Positions 17,463-26,929 of a stretch of 64,000 nucleotides of DNA are shown in pieces. The position numbers were made by a program, and so were the translations under genes. The notes beneath the pieces are model-generated. The model did no database searches. It was not told the origin of the DNA and saw nothing but the letters and a program-made list of their open reading frames with translations. The stretch spans positions 702,001 through 766,000 of the forward strand of contig NZ_CP074436.1 in the NCBI RefSeq assembly GCF_016858305.2, in the 5' to 3' direction. The DNA comes from Polaribacter sp. Q13. Its GTDB lineage: Bacteria > Bacteroidota > Bacteroidia > Flavobacteriales > Flavobacteriaceae. Within the stretch, counting starts at the first letter, position 1, and each line of letters starts with the position of its first letter.

Positions 17463-20033
17463 TTAATTAGAAATTTTTCTATCTACCAACTGTTTCTGTT
17501 GCTGAGAATGGTTAAAGTAAGTGTCTGAAACGGACAAAGAAGTTAAGTGTAATAAATCGCTTAAATCTGATAATAAAGTATCTAAATTCTTACGCATATT
17601 AGACTCTTTATCTATCTCTAATATTTTTTCTAGTGATAGGCTTTGAATCTTATTAAATACAGTGTCAATATTTTTTTGACAATTAGTCATTTCTAAATTT
17701 GTATCTCCTTTGGGTAATCTATCAATATCTTTTTTAATTCTTTGTATTTGATACATTAAAGACCTAGAATATTCTTTATCTAAAAGTAATAATTTTAATA
17801 CGTTTTCTATACTTAAATAAGACTTGTAGCTATATCTGTAAATATTTAAACTTTCATGACTGTTTAAAAGAGATTCTAAAATTTCATATTCTAAGTCCTC
17901 ATTATAATTAACAATAATTAAAGACCTAAATTTTTCTATGGTCATAGATGCTTGTTCTATTTGCAAACCAATAAAGTAGAGTAGTAGTCCTTGTCTTACT
18001 AAAATACTTTCTTCTGATAATGCCATAAAAGCTATTAATCTGGTTATAATTTTATCAAAGAATTTTGATAATGTAGTAACCGAATAATTCTCTTCTTCTT
18101 TTAGTTTTGTTAATTGTTTTTGAATACCATCAAAAACACGCCACATATCTTTAGACCACAGATTTCTTAAAGAATAATAAGAATTGTTAAAACTTTGCAT
18201 AGACTGAGCAAACCCTCCAATTCTTTGATTATCTATAGTAAGTGCTTTAATTTCTTTTATTGGATTTTTTAGGGCTTCTTCTTCATTTTCTCCAGTAAAA
18301 CCAGGAAAGGTAGAAGTTATATTTGTGATTGATTGAAATAATATTTTTAAACTTTCTGACTCCGATTTTCTATCGTCATGGTATTGTACGTGGGTCATTT
18401 GGTTTAGAACCATACGTAAATACCTAGCTGTAAATAAAGTCCTTCCTAAATACCTACCAGACCAATATAGGTTTTCGGCGGTATTACTTGGTACATCATT
18501 TATGCTTTCTGCCTGATTAGAAAAACTTTTGTTCCAGGAATAGTTTTGTAAGTAATTTTGTTTTTTATCACTTACAATCCAAAAATCTTTACTAGTTCCT
18601 CCTCGTTGGTTAGAAACAAATAATTCTTCTCGTTCAGTTGCAACTCTAACCAAACCACCTGGCATTACGCTGTAACCATTATCTTTTGCAATAGAAAAAG
18701 TTCTACACAAAATTTTACGAGGTTCTAATTTGTCTTCCACAAAATTAGGTGCTGTAGAAAAAGATATTTTTTCTTGTGCCACAAATCTATTTGGGTTTTC
18801 TAAAATCTCTTCTTTTAACGCTTTGAGTTCATCTTTACTTAAAAATTCGCAGAAATAAATATGTTCTCTATGAGATCTGTCTATTCTTTTAACCACATAA
18901 GAAGCTAAATCTTCTAAAACATGTTTTCTTTCTTTTTCTTGACCGCACCACCAAGAAGCTATTTGAGGTAGAATTAATTTTTCATTCAAGAAAAACTTAC
19001 AAATATTTTCCATAAATGGGATAAGTGCAGGATTCTCTAAAACACCACTTCCAATAGGGTTTACAATAGCAACATTTTGTAAACGTACCACTTCTAATAA
19101 ACCAGCAACCCCTAAATAAGAATCTTCTCTTAATTCTAGAGGATCCATAAAACTGTCATCTACACGTCTTAGAATAACATCTACTTGTTTTAAACCTTTT
19201 AAAGATTTTAACCAAACTTTTCCATGTCTTACCACTAAATCATTTCCTTTTACTAAAGGATGACCTAAAAATGAAGATAAAAAAGAATGCTCAAAATAAG
19301 TTTCATTATGAGGCCCTGGCGTTAAGATAACCACCATTGGGTTTTCTTTGTTAGAGGGCGTTACATTTAATAATAACTTATTAAAATCATTAAAAAAAGT
19401 AGAGGGTTGCCTTACATTTATATTATCAAATACTTCTGGGATAATTTTACTTGTAGAAAATCTATTTTCTAAAGCATATCCCATACCAGAAGGCGCTTGT
19501 GTTCTGTCATTTACAACCCACATTCTACCATCTTTTCCTCTAGCCAAATCAACTGCATGTACATGCAGTCGTTTAGCAGTTTTATAGTCTATTTGATCAC
19601 AAGAACGTAAAAATCCTCGGTGTGCATAAATTACTTCTGGCGGTATAATACCGTTTTTAAGCAATTCGCGTTTCCCATATAAATCTTTTAAAATAAGATT
19701 TAAAATTTCAGATCTTTGTTGAATTCCTTTCTCAACTTCACTCCATTCATTTTGATGAATAATAAAGGGAACAACGTTTAAATTCCAAGGTCTATTTAAT
19801 CCTTTAGGATCATTATATACATTGTAGGTAACGCCATTTTCTGCTAATAGCCAATCTATATCAGCTTGTTTAGAAGCTAATTTTTTGGGTCCAATTTTTT
19901 GTAAATTGGCTAATAAAACTTTCCAATCTGATTTGTCTTCCATCTTAGAAATTAATAATTCATCATATTTACTTTTATTTAAAAAATAATCATTTAAAAT
20001 TGACTTCTCAATTGTTTTTTCAACTATCATCAT
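17463..20033 (-). CDS. ATP-grasp (permuted) / alpha-E fusion protein, set B
   Basis: Of 856 residues, about 60-490 form the circularly permuted ATP-grasp domain (GRMWVVNDRTQAPSGMGYALENR; TPGPHNETYFEHSFLSSFLG; VVKRIDRSH; GGLVRVATEREEL) and about 515-840 an alpha-E domain starting AENLYWSGRYLGRTLFTARYLR. In set A the same two domains are separate genes, so this gene is their fused paralogue. The ATP-grasp half should form an amide bond at a carboxylate at the expense of ATP; substrate unknown. Compared with set A, the lysine-containing loop VVKPVDESGG is replaced by VVKRIDRSHR, lacking the glycines, so nucleotide binding may be altered. Two adjacent ATGs open the frame; the first is given. It sits 30 bases after the DUF2126 gene. 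Confidence 0.92.
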   Translation of the reverse strand: MMIVEKTIEKSILNDYFLNKSKYDELLISKMEDKSDWKVLLANLQKIGPKKLASKQADIDWLLAENGVTYNVYNDPKGLNRPWNLNVVPFIIHQNEWSEVEKGIQQRSEILNLILKDLYGKRELLKNGIIPPEVIYAHRGFLRSCDQIDYKTAKRLHVHAVDLARGKDGRMWVVNDRTQAPSGMGYALENRFSTSKIIPEVFDNINVRQPSTFFNDFNKLLLNVTPSNKENPMVVILTPGPHNETYFEHSFLSSFLGHPLVKGNDLVVRHGKVWLKSLKGLKQVDVILRRVDDSFMDPLELREDSYLGVAGLLEVVRLQNVAIVNPIGSGVLENPALIPFMENICKFFLNEKLILPQIASWWCGQEKERKHVLEDLASYVVKRIDRSHREHIYFCEFLSKDELKALKEEILENPNRFVAQEKISFSTAPNFVEDKLEPRKILCRTFSIAKDNGYSVMPGGLVRVATEREELFVSNQRGGTSKDFWIVSDKKQNYLQNYSWNKSFSNQAESINDVPSNTAENLYWSGRYLGRTLFTARYLRMVLNQMTHVQYHDDRKSESESLKILFQSITNITSTFPGFTGENEEEALKNPIKEIKALTIDNQRIGGFAQSMQSFNNSYYSLRNLWSKDMWRVFDGIQKQLTKLKEEENYSVTTLSKFFDKIITRLIAFMALSEESILVRQGLLLYFIGLQIEQASMTIEKFRSLIIVNYNEDLEYEILESLLNSHESLNIYRYSYKSYLSIENVLKLLLLDKEYSRSLMYQIQRIKKDIDRLPKGDTNLEMTNCQKNIDTVFNKIQSLSLEKILEIDKESNMRKNLDTLLSDLSDLLHLTSLSVSDTYFNHSQQQKQLVDRKISN

Positions 20034-20063
20034 AATTCACACTACATATAAAAACTCCTTACT

Positions 20064-23000
20064 TTACTTTTTTCTTAAATCTAAAGTATAAGGAAATTCA
20101 AAATTTACAGGAAGCTCTTTAAACTTAAATCGTTTAGAGCTACTGTTTGGTTCTACACTTCTATCTGGCGTTTCTGTATTAGGATTGATACTTTCAATAG
20201 GATCTATTTCCCCTTGTGTATGTCCAAATTCCCAGAAACGGTTAATTCTTCTCGATTCTGCTTCATAACTATTTACCGGATATTCATCATAAGATCTACC
20301 TCCTGGATGCGCAACAAAATAAGTACAACCTCCAATAGAACGCTTGTTCCAAGTATCTACAATATCAAATACCAACGGTGTATCTACGGGAATTGTTGGG
20401 TGTAAAGCAGAAAACGGATCCCAAGCTTTATAACGCACACCTGCTACATATTCTCCATGTACACCAGTACTATTTAATTGTACTTTAACACCGTTACAAC
20501 TTAATACAAAACGGTCTTCATTAAAATGAGAAACTTTAACTTGTAATCTTTCTAAAGAAGAGTCTACATATCTAGCAGTTCCTCCACCAGTCATTTCTTC
20601 ACCTAAAACATTCCAAGGCTCAATACCTGCTCTTAATTCTAAATGAATGTTATTAATGTCTACCATCCCATGAAGTGGGAATCTAAACTCGAAAAATGGA
20701 TCGAACCAATCTTCTTTAAAATCGTAACCAGCTTTATTTAATTGATCTACGATGTCTTTAATATCTTCTCTAACATAATGCTCTATTAAAAACTTGTCAT
20801 GTAATTCTGTTCCCCAACGAACTAAATTGTGCTCGTAAGGTTTTTTCCAGAACCAAGCTACTAAAGTTCTTACTAATAACATTTGTACCAAACTCATTTT
20901 TGGGTGAGGAGGCATATCAAAACCACGTAATTCTAAAATACCTAATCTTCCTGTAGAAGAATCTGGAGAATACAATTTATCAATACAAAATTCTGCTCTG
21001 TGTGTATTTCCTGTTAAATCGGTTAATAAATGTCTAAACAATCTATCTGTTAACCAAAAAGGTACTTCACCATCCTTCGGAATTTGATTAAAGGCAATTT
21101 CTAATTCGTATAAATTATCTAAACGGGCTTCATCTATTCTTGGCGCCTGACTTGTAGGTCCTACAAAAGAACCAGAAAACAAGTACGTTAAACCTGGGTG
21201 ATGTTGCCAGAAAGTTAATAAACTACGTAACAAACTTGGTTTACGTAATAAAGGACTATCTGCCGGACTTGTACCTCCTAAAGTTACATGGTTTCCACCA
21301 CCAGTTCCGGTGTGTTTTCCATCTAACATAAACTTCTCAGTTCCTAATCTTGCTTTTTTAGCTTCATCATAGAAAGTAAAAGTGTTTTTACATAAGTCTT
21401 TCCAATTGGTAACCGGATGCACATTTACTTCAATAACTGCAGGGTCTGGTGTTATTTTTAGAGATTCTAATCTGTTATCATGTGGTGGTTCGTAACCTTC
21501 CATTATAACAGGTACATTTAACTCTCTTGCCGTAAGTTCTATAGAGGCTATTAAATCTAAAAACATTTCTGCCGTTTCTAAAGGAGGTAGAAATAAATAT
21601 AATTTTTGGTCTCTAATTTCTGCACAAAGTGCGGTACGAACAAAATAATTAGGTCGATTTAATTCTAATCCATAATATAAAAATTCTTGATATCTTTTCT
21701 TAACAATATTTTTAAAACTTGGTAAGCGTTTCTTTTTAGAAAACAAGTCTGGTTCATGAATAGGAAAAATCTCATGTTCTGGTTTTTCCATTAACGAATC
21801 TAAAGGCAACCTTAATCCCATAGGGGAGTTCCCTGGAGTTAAAAAGATGTGTTGTCTTCTAAAAGTCCAAGCGCTACTAAACCACTTGTCTTCCGTTTTA
21901 TTTAAAGGTAGTAAATGACCAACAGGTGTTGATGCGCCTTTTTCATAAATTTCATGTAATTTTTTACGCGCTAAAGAACCGTCTTTATCCTTTGCAGGAT
22001 CTATATCTATCGGTAAATTACCTTGTTCCCATAAATGATAAAATGGGTCTTCGTAACTAGGAAGAATATGTTCTGTAGAAACACGTAAATACTTAGAAAG
22101 TGTTTCTAAAAATAATTTATCAGAATTTTCTGGAACAATAGGATTATCAGCATAGCTGGATAAAAACTTTTTATTGTACCAAATAGGTCTACCATCTTTA
22201 CGCCAGCAAATTTCTATTTGCCATCTTGGTAAAGGTTCTCCAGGATACCATTTTCCTTGTGCATGATGTAAAACAGCTCCGTTACCAAATTTGTCATACA
22301 AACCTTTGGTTAAATCACCTGCTAGTTTTCTTTTATTTGGTCCATCTGCCGTAGTATTCCACTCCGGAGATTCTAAATCATCAATAGAAATAAAGGTAGG
22401 TTCTCCACCCATTGTTAAACGAACATCTCCTTTTTCGAGTTGTTTTTCTACTTTATTCCCAAGTTTGTAAACAGCGTCCCATTGTTCTTCTGTGTACGGT
22501 TTAGTAACTCTTGGCGATTCTAGAATTCTAGTAACTTTGTTTTCAAAGAAGAATTCTGTTTCACATTTATCAGTCATTCCAGAAACGGGTGCTGCACTTT
22601 CAAAAGAAGGTGTACACGCTAACGGAATATGACCTTCACTAGCTAAAAGACCAGAAGTGGCATCAAAACCAATCCACCCAGCACCAGGTAAATATACTTC
22701 TGCCCAAGCATGTAGATCTGTAAAATCTTCTTCAGGACCAGAAGGACCGTCTAAAGATTTTTCATCGGATTTTAATTGAACTAAATACCCAGAAACAAAA
22801 CGAGCTCCAAAACCTAAATGACGCAATGTTTGTACAAATAACCAAGCATAATCTCTACAAGACCCGTTTTTCTGATTCAAAGTTTCTTCACAAGTTTGAA
22901 CACCAGGATCCATTCTTATGTTATAATTTAAAAACTCATATATTTTCTGATTGATATCAATTAAAAAATAAATGGTTTTTCTTGGCGTATAATCTATGGT

Positions 23001-23396
23001 TTTTATAAATTCTTCTAATAACTTGCCTTTATCTGTAATTTCTAAATAAGGTTGTAATTCTTTTTTTACAGTGTCTGTATACACAAAAGGATATTCTTCT
23101 GCATATTCTTCTATAAAGAAATCGAAAGGGTTTATCGTTTTAAGATCTGCTATAATTTCAACATCAATAGACATCTCATCCGTTTTTTCAGGAAAAACCA
23201 AACGCGCTACATAATTTCCAAAAGGATCTTGTTGCCAATTAAAAAATTGTTCTTCTGGCGTAATTTTAATAGAATAAGATTCTATAGGAGTTCTTGAGTG
23301 TGGTGCAGGTCTTAACCTAAAAATATGAGGAGATAATGATACTTTTCTATCATATTTATAAGTTGTCTTGTGAGAAATTACGATTTTTAATGCCAT
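20064..23396 (-). CDS. transglutaminase / DUF2126 fusion protein, set B
   Basis: Of 1110 residues, about 1-290 form a transglutaminase-like domain with Cys180 (NGSCRDYAW), His229 (DLHAWAEV) and Asp245 (FDATSGL). The rest is DUF2126 (TMGGEPTFISIDD at 328-340, GKWYPGEPLPRW at 381-392, GGGNHVTLGG at 699-708, ending near GGRSYDEYPVNSYEAE). DUF2126 has been linked to the glutamine-synthetase-like COOH-NH2 ligase fold; combined with an ATP-grasp ligase this would give two amide-forming enzymes in one operon. No signal peptide is present. It is the first gene of a three-gene operon running to 16529. The fusion is widespread in bacteria, so it is not an assembly artefact. Confidence 0.93.
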   Translation of the reverse strand: MALKIVISHKTTYKYDRKVSLSPHIFRLRPAPHSRTPIESYSIKITPEEQFFNWQQDPFGNYVARLVFPEKTDEMSIDVEIIADLKTINPFDFFIEEYAEEYPFVYTDTVKKELQPYLEITDKGKLLEEFIKTIDYTPRKTIYFLIDINQKIYEFLNYNIRMDPGVQTCEETLNQKNGSCRDYAWLFVQTLRHLGFGARFVSGYLVQLKSDEKSLDGPSGPEEDFTDLHAWAEVYLPGAGWIGFDATSGLLASEGHIPLACTPSFESAAPVSGMTDKCETEFFFENKVTRILESPRVTKPYTEEQWDAVYKLGNKVEKQLEKGDVRLTMGGEPTFISIDDLESPEWNTTADGPNKRKLAGDLTKGLYDKFGNGAVLHHAQGKWYPGEPLPRWQIEICWRKDGRPIWYNKKFLSSYADNPIVPENSDKLFLETLSKYLRVSTEHILPSYEDPFYHLWEQGNLPIDIDPAKDKDGSLARKKLHEIYEKGASTPVGHLLPLNKTEDKWFSSAWTFRRQHIFLTPGNSPMGLRLPLDSLMEKPEHEIFPIHEPDLFSKKKRLPSFKNIVKKRYQEFLYYGLELNRPNYFVRTALCAEIRDQKLYLFLPPLETAEMFLDLIASIELTARELNVPVIMEGYEPPHDNRLESLKITPDPAVIEVNVHPVTNWKDLCKNTFTFYDEAKKARLGTEKFMLDGKHTGTGGGNHVTLGGTSPADSPLLRKPSLLRSLLTFWQHHPGLTYLFSGSFVGPTSQAPRIDEARLDNLYELEIAFNQIPKDGEVPFWLTDRLFRHLLTDLTGNTHRAEFCIDKLYSPDSSTGRLGILELRGFDMPPHPKMSLVQMLLVRTLVAWFWKKPYEHNLVRWGTELHDKFLIEHYVREDIKDIVDQLNKAGYDFKEDWFDPFFEFRFPLHGMVDINNIHLELRAGIEPWNVLGEEMTGGGTARYVDSSLERLQVKVSHFNEDRFVLSCNGVKVQLNSTGVHGEYVAGVRYKAWDPFSALHPTIPVDTPLVFDIVDTWNKRSIGGCTYFVAHPGGRSYDEYPVNSYEAESRRINRFWEFGHTQGEIDPIESINPNTETPDRSVEPNSSSKRFKFKELPVNFEFPYTLDLRKK

Positions 23397-23464
23397 ATAT
23401 ACATTTATGTTATGAGTGCAAATTACTGATTAACCTATCTAAATAAAGCTAAAAAAAACGCCGA

Positions 23465-23472
23465 CAAATTTA
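23465..23472 (-). promoter_or_regulatory. possible -7 box of the set B amidoligase operon
   Basis: The plus strand reads CAAATTTA, i.e. TAAATTTG on the minus strand, an exact TAnnTTTG match 69 bases before the DUF2126 start. No -33 TTG is found at normal spacing. Confidence 0.35.
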
Positions 23473-24116
23473 AGTATTTATTATTCTAAATAACTTAAAT
23501 TTTATAACAAAAAAAGGATTTAAAATAACATCATTCTTAAATAATGATTTTATTTTAAATTTCGTTTTCTTTAGTTTTTAATTTTTATAAATTTAGTAAT
23601 AAAACTACAGATTACCTTCGTTAATTAAGATATAATATTGGATTTTATTGATATTATAATAATACTTTCATATAAATAATATTAAAATGATAATTTTATT
23701 AAATAAAGCTAAAAAGTAGATTTAAAATAAATTGCAGTTGTTTTTTTAAAAATCATTATTTTAAAACTAAAAACTTTTAATGATAGCATGTAAATTGTAC
23801 ACTATTGTAAGTACATAATTCAGAATTACTTTCAATGTAATAAGATTATAAAGTATAAATATCAAACTCTTTCTTCATTTTAATCACCTAATAATAATTT
23901 TCTACCTCTTATAAATAATTTAAGTAAAATACTAATGTTATTTTCTCAATTTTTAAAAAAATTATAGGATTGATATTATTATTCTTAGTAATTCTTGCAG
24001 ATAAATTATTTAACAAAATCATTGAATTTACAAGTATTTATTTAAAAAAAAAGTTTAGAATTTCGTAAAAGTCTATGAACATGACATCTATCATATATTA
24101 AAAACGATATGTATGC

Positions 24117-24124
24117 TAAATTTG
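24117..24124 (+). promoter_or_regulatory. possible -7 box of the methylmalonyl-CoA operon
   Basis: TAAATTTG matches TAnnTTTG and lies 22 bases before the epimerase ATG, the spacing seen for sucD and fabG. No -33 TTG is evident. Confidence 0.5.
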
Positions 24125-24146
24125 GTACAAATTAAATATCGAATTT

Positions 24147-24551
24147 ATGAATATTTCACATATAGAGCATTTAGGTATTGCTGTAGAAAATTTAGAGGAA
24201 TCAATAAAATATTACGAAGAAGTTTTAGGATTGAAGTGTTATTCTATTGAAGAGGTTGTCGATCAAAAAGTGAAGACAGCCTTTTTTTTGGTAGGTGGTA
24301 CAAAAATAGAACTACTAGAAAGTACTTCTCCAGATGGACCTATTGGTAAGTTTATTGAAAAAAAGGGACAAGGTATTCATCATATTGCTTTTGCAGTACC
24401 AAATGCTACAGAGGCATTAAAAACAGCAGAAGAACGCGGTGTAAGACTTGTTGATAAAGTTTCTAGGAAAGGTGCTGAAGGACTAAATATAGGTTTCTTG
24501 CATCCAAAATCTACATTAGGAGTACTTACAGAACTTTGTTCTAAAGAATAA
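24147..24551 (+). CDS. mce: methylmalonyl-CoA epimerase
   Basis: This 134-residue protein of the vicinal oxygen chelate fold interconverts (S)- and (R)-methylmalonyl-CoA, linking the decarboxylase and mutase reactions encoded downstream. It shows the family opening ISHIEHLGIAVENLEESIKYYEEVLGL with a metal-ligand His at residue 8, the GIHHIAFAV segment with a second metal His, and the closing GVLTELCSKE with a metal Glu. Its length matches the family. It is the first gene of an operon, 26 bases before the carboxyltransferase gene. Confidence 0.95.
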   Translation: MNISHIEHLGIAVENLEESIKYYEEVLGLKCYSIEEVVDQKVKTAFFLVGGTKIELLESTSPDGPIGKFIEKKGQGIHHIAFAVPNATEALKTAEERGVRLVDKVSRKGAEGLNIGFLHPKSTLGVLTELCSKE

Positions 24552-24577
24552 TTTACAGCTAAAATATACACATTAAA

Positions 24578-26137
24578 ATGGCAAACCAAGATAAAATTAA
24601 TGAGCTCATAGAGAAAAGAGCAAAAGCAAAATTAGGTGGAGGAGAGAAACGTATCGATTCTCAACACGCCAAAGGTAAATTAACAGCGCGTGAGCGTATC
24701 GATATTCTTTTAGACGAAGATAGTTTTGAAGAGTTTGATATGTTTGTAACCCATAGAACAAAATCTTTTGGATTGGATAAACAAATTTATCTTTCTGATG
24801 GTGTGGTTACAGGTCATGGTACAATAGACGGAAGAATTGTTTATGTGTTCGCACAAGATTTTACCGTATTTGGAGGTTCGTTATCTGAAACTTATGCATT
24901 AAAGATATGTAAGGTGATGGATATGGCAATGAAAATTGGAGTTCCCGTAATTGGATTAAATGATTCTGGTGGAGCACGTATACAAGAAGGAGTAAGATCT
25001 TTAGCGGGTTATGCTGAGATTTTTCAAAGAAATATTATGGCTTCTGGTGTAATTCCTCAAATTTCTTCAATTTTAGGACCTTGTGCTGGTGGTGCTGTGT
25101 ATTCTCCGGCATTAACAGATTTTACAATTATGACGGAAGAAACAAGTTATATGTTTGTTACCGGACCAAAAGTAGTACAGACTGTAACAGGTGAGGTAGT
25201 AACGGCAGAAGAATTAGGTGGAGCAAAAATTCACTCAACTAGATCTGGTGTATCTCACTTCTTAGCAGCAAATGATGAGGAAAACTTATTATTAGTTCGT
25301 AAATTATTAAGTTACTTACCTTCAAACAATTTAGAAGAAGCGCCAATACTTGCTTGTAATGACCCTATTGATAGATTAGAAGATGCCTTAAATGAAATCA
25401 TTCCAGAAAACCCAAATCAACCTTATGATATTGTAGATGTAATTTCAATACTTGCAGATAACGGAGAGTTTACAGAAGTTCATCGAAATTATGCCAGAAA
25501 TATTTGTGTAGGTTTTGCTAGGTTTAATGGTCGTCCTGTTGGTATTGTAGCCAATCAACCAAAATTTTATGCAGGTGTTTTAGACATTGATGCTTCAAGA
25601 AAAGCGGCTCGTTTTGTTCGTTTTTGTGATGCTTTCAATATTGCAATTGTAACATTGGTTGATGTACCAGGTTTCTTACCAGGAACAGGTCAAGAATACG
25701 GAGGAATTATTTTACACGGAGCAAAATTATTATTCGCTTACGGAGAAGCAACTGTGCCTAAAGTAACGATTACTTTACGTAAATCTTATGGTGGTGCGCA
25801 TGATGTAATGAGTTGTAAACAATTACGAGGAGATGTAAATTATGCATGGCCAACTGCAGAAATTGCCGTAATGGGAGCTAAGGGAGCTGTAGAAGTTTTA
25901 GAGGGATCTAATATTAGAAAAATTGAAGATGCCGAAGAAAAACTAGAGTACATTCAGAAAAAAGAGGATGAATACACAGAAAAGTTTGCAAATCCATACA
26001 TGGCCGCAAAATACGGGTTTATTGATGATGTAATTGAGCCAAGAAACACTCGTTTCAGAATTATTAGAGCTTTAGAATTGCTTCAAAATAAAAAAGATGT
26101 AAACCCTCCTAAAAAACACTCAAACATTCCATTATAA
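24578..26137 (+). CDS. mmdA: methylmalonyl-CoA decarboxylase alpha subunit (carboxyltransferase, PccB-like)
   Basis: This 519-residue crotonase-fold carboxyltransferase binds methylmalonyl-CoA and moves its carboxyl group to biotin. The two oxyanion regions are visible as [11 protein letters not shown] / [15 protein letters not shown] in the first half and [27 protein letters not shown] in the second. The same sequence could serve as propionyl-CoA carboxylase beta subunit. However, the operon continues with gamma/delta, biotin carrier and membrane beta subunits and has no biotin carboxylase, so the sodium-pumping decarboxylase assignment is favoured. Its stop overlaps the next ATG (TAATG). 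Confidence 0.9.
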   Translation: MANQDKINELIEKRAKAKLGGGEKRIDSQHAKGKLTARERIDILLDEDSFEEFDMFVTHRTKSFGLDKQIYLSDGVVTGHGTIDGRIVYVFAQDFTVFGGSLSETYALKICKVMDMAMKIGVPVIGLNDSGGARIQEGVRSLAGYAEIFQRNIMASGVIPQISSILGPCAGGAVYSPALTDFTIMTEETSYMFVTGPKVVQTVTGEVVTAEELGGAKIHSTRSGVSHFLAANDEENLLLVRKLLSYLPSNNLEEAPILACNDPIDRLEDALNEIIPENPNQPYDIVDVISILADNGEFTEVHRNYARNICVGFARFNGRPVGIVANQPKFYAGVLDIDASRKAARFVRFCDAFNIAIVTLVDVPGFLPGTGQEYGGIILHGAKLLFAYGEATVPKVTITLRKSYGGAHDVMSCKQLRGDVNYAWPTAEIAVMGAKGAVEVLEGSNIRKIEDAEEKLEYIQKKEDEYTEKFANPYMAAKYGFIDDVIEPRNTRFRIIRALELLQNKKDVNPPKKHSNIPL

Positions 26138-26496
26138 TGACATACTTACTATTAAATACAGAGACTATAAGTGAAGGATACGTTATCTTATTTACTGGAT
26201 TGTTCATCGTTTTTAGTGCGTTAGTTTTGCTCGCGTTGGTTTTTAATTATGGTTTACCCGTAATGCTTTATGTATATAAAATAATTACAAAAGGAAAGGA
26301 CAAAAAAGTTAGTGAAATTAAGGTAAAAGGAGATAAAGACTTTACTGGAGAAATATCTGCGGTGATAGGAGCAGCGGTGCACATGTACACAAGTGAACAG
26401 CATGACCATGAAAGCGCAATTTTAACAATTAAACAAGTTAAAAAATCATATTCACCTTGGAGTTCTAAAATTTACGGAATTCAAAATAGATTATAA
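26137..26496 (+). CDS. OadG/MmdD-like small membrane subunit
   Basis: This 119-residue protein has one membrane segment (YVILFTGLFIVFSALVLLALVFNYGLPVML, about residues 15-44) followed by a charged, cytosolic part. It fits the OadG/MmdD family of small subunits that anchor the soluble carboxyltransferase and biotin carrier to the membrane beta subunit. The family is poorly conserved, so position between the alpha subunit and biotin carrier carries much of the argument. Its start overlaps the stop of the alpha gene by one base, and the biotin carrier begins 3 bases after its end. Confidence 0.82.
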   Translation: MTYLLLNTETISEGYVILFTGLFIVFSALVLLALVFNYGLPVMLYVYKIITKGKDKKVSEIKVKGDKDFTGEISAVIGAAVHMYTSEQHDHESAILTIKQVKKSYSPWSSKIYGIQNRL

Positions 26497-26499
26497 CAA

Positions 26500-26919
26500 A
26501 TGAAAAGCTATAAATTTAAAGTAAACGAAAACGGTTATACCGTTAATATAAAATCGCATGAAGACAATATTATTAACTTAGAAGTTAATGGTACTTTATA
26601 CGAAGTGAAAATGCAACAGGAGATTAAAAAAACAAAAACTCCTACGTTGGTTCGTGCAGCCTCAAAACAACCAGCGGCACCTTTACAAGTAAATCCAAAA
26701 TCTGCTAAAACAAGAATTGTAGCTCCTATTCCGGGAGTTGTATTATCTATTGATGTAAAAGTGGGTGATACACTTAAAGTAGGTGATAGAATGCTTGTTT
26801 TAGAAGCTATGAAAATGGAAAATAGTATTGTCTGTGAAAAAGCAGGTACCATTACAGCTATAAAAATTAGCGTTGGCCAACAAGTGTTGCATGATGAATT
26901 AATGATAGAACTAGAATAA
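26500..26919 (+). CDS. mmdC: biotin carrier protein of methylmalonyl-CoA decarboxylase
   Basis: This 139-residue protein has a variable N-terminus, a Pro/Ala/Lys linker (about residues 44-72) and a C-terminal biotinyl domain with LEAMKMENSI, making Lys105 the biotinylation site. The domain begins IVAPIPGVVLSIDVKVGD, the usual biotinyl/lipoyl fold. It should shuttle the carboxyl group from the alpha subunit to the membrane beta subunit. The gene is 3 bases after the OadG-like gene and 10 bases before the beta subunit gene. Confidence 0.93.
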   Translation: MKSYKFKVNENGYTVNIKSHEDNIINLEVNGTLYEVKMQQEIKKTKTPTLVRAASKQPAAPLQVNPKSAKTRIVAPIPGVVLSIDVKVGDTLKVGDRMLVLEAMKMENSIVCEKAGTITAIKISVGQQVLHDELMIELE

Positions 26920-26929
26920 AACACGAAAC

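Larger units (their letters stand above)
23397..24146. other. 750-base AT-rich intergenic region
   Basis: This is the longest gap without a gene, between the divergent DUF2126 and epimerase genes. It is extremely AT-rich, with no frame of useful length and no long inverted repeat. Two exact -7 boxes stand out: TAAATTTG on the minus strand at 23465-23472 (69 bases before the DUF2126 gene) and TAAATTTG on the plus strand at 24117-24124. Chance matches are possible at this base composition. Confidence 0.5.

Noticed and set aside
13897..23396. Phage defence island
   Set aside because: ATP-grasp and peptidase-like genes can occur in defence loci, but this set matches a widespread conserved amidoligase group with no defence markers nearby.
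23397..24146. Small RNA or tRNA gene in the 750-base gap
   Set aside because: No cloverleaf-like arms, GTTC-type loop or GC-rich stem were found; base composition is uniformly AT-rich.
24578..26137. Propionyl-CoA carboxylase beta subunit
   Set aside because: Possible by sequence, but no biotin carboxylase is near, and the membrane subunits of the Na+-pumping decarboxylase follow directly.
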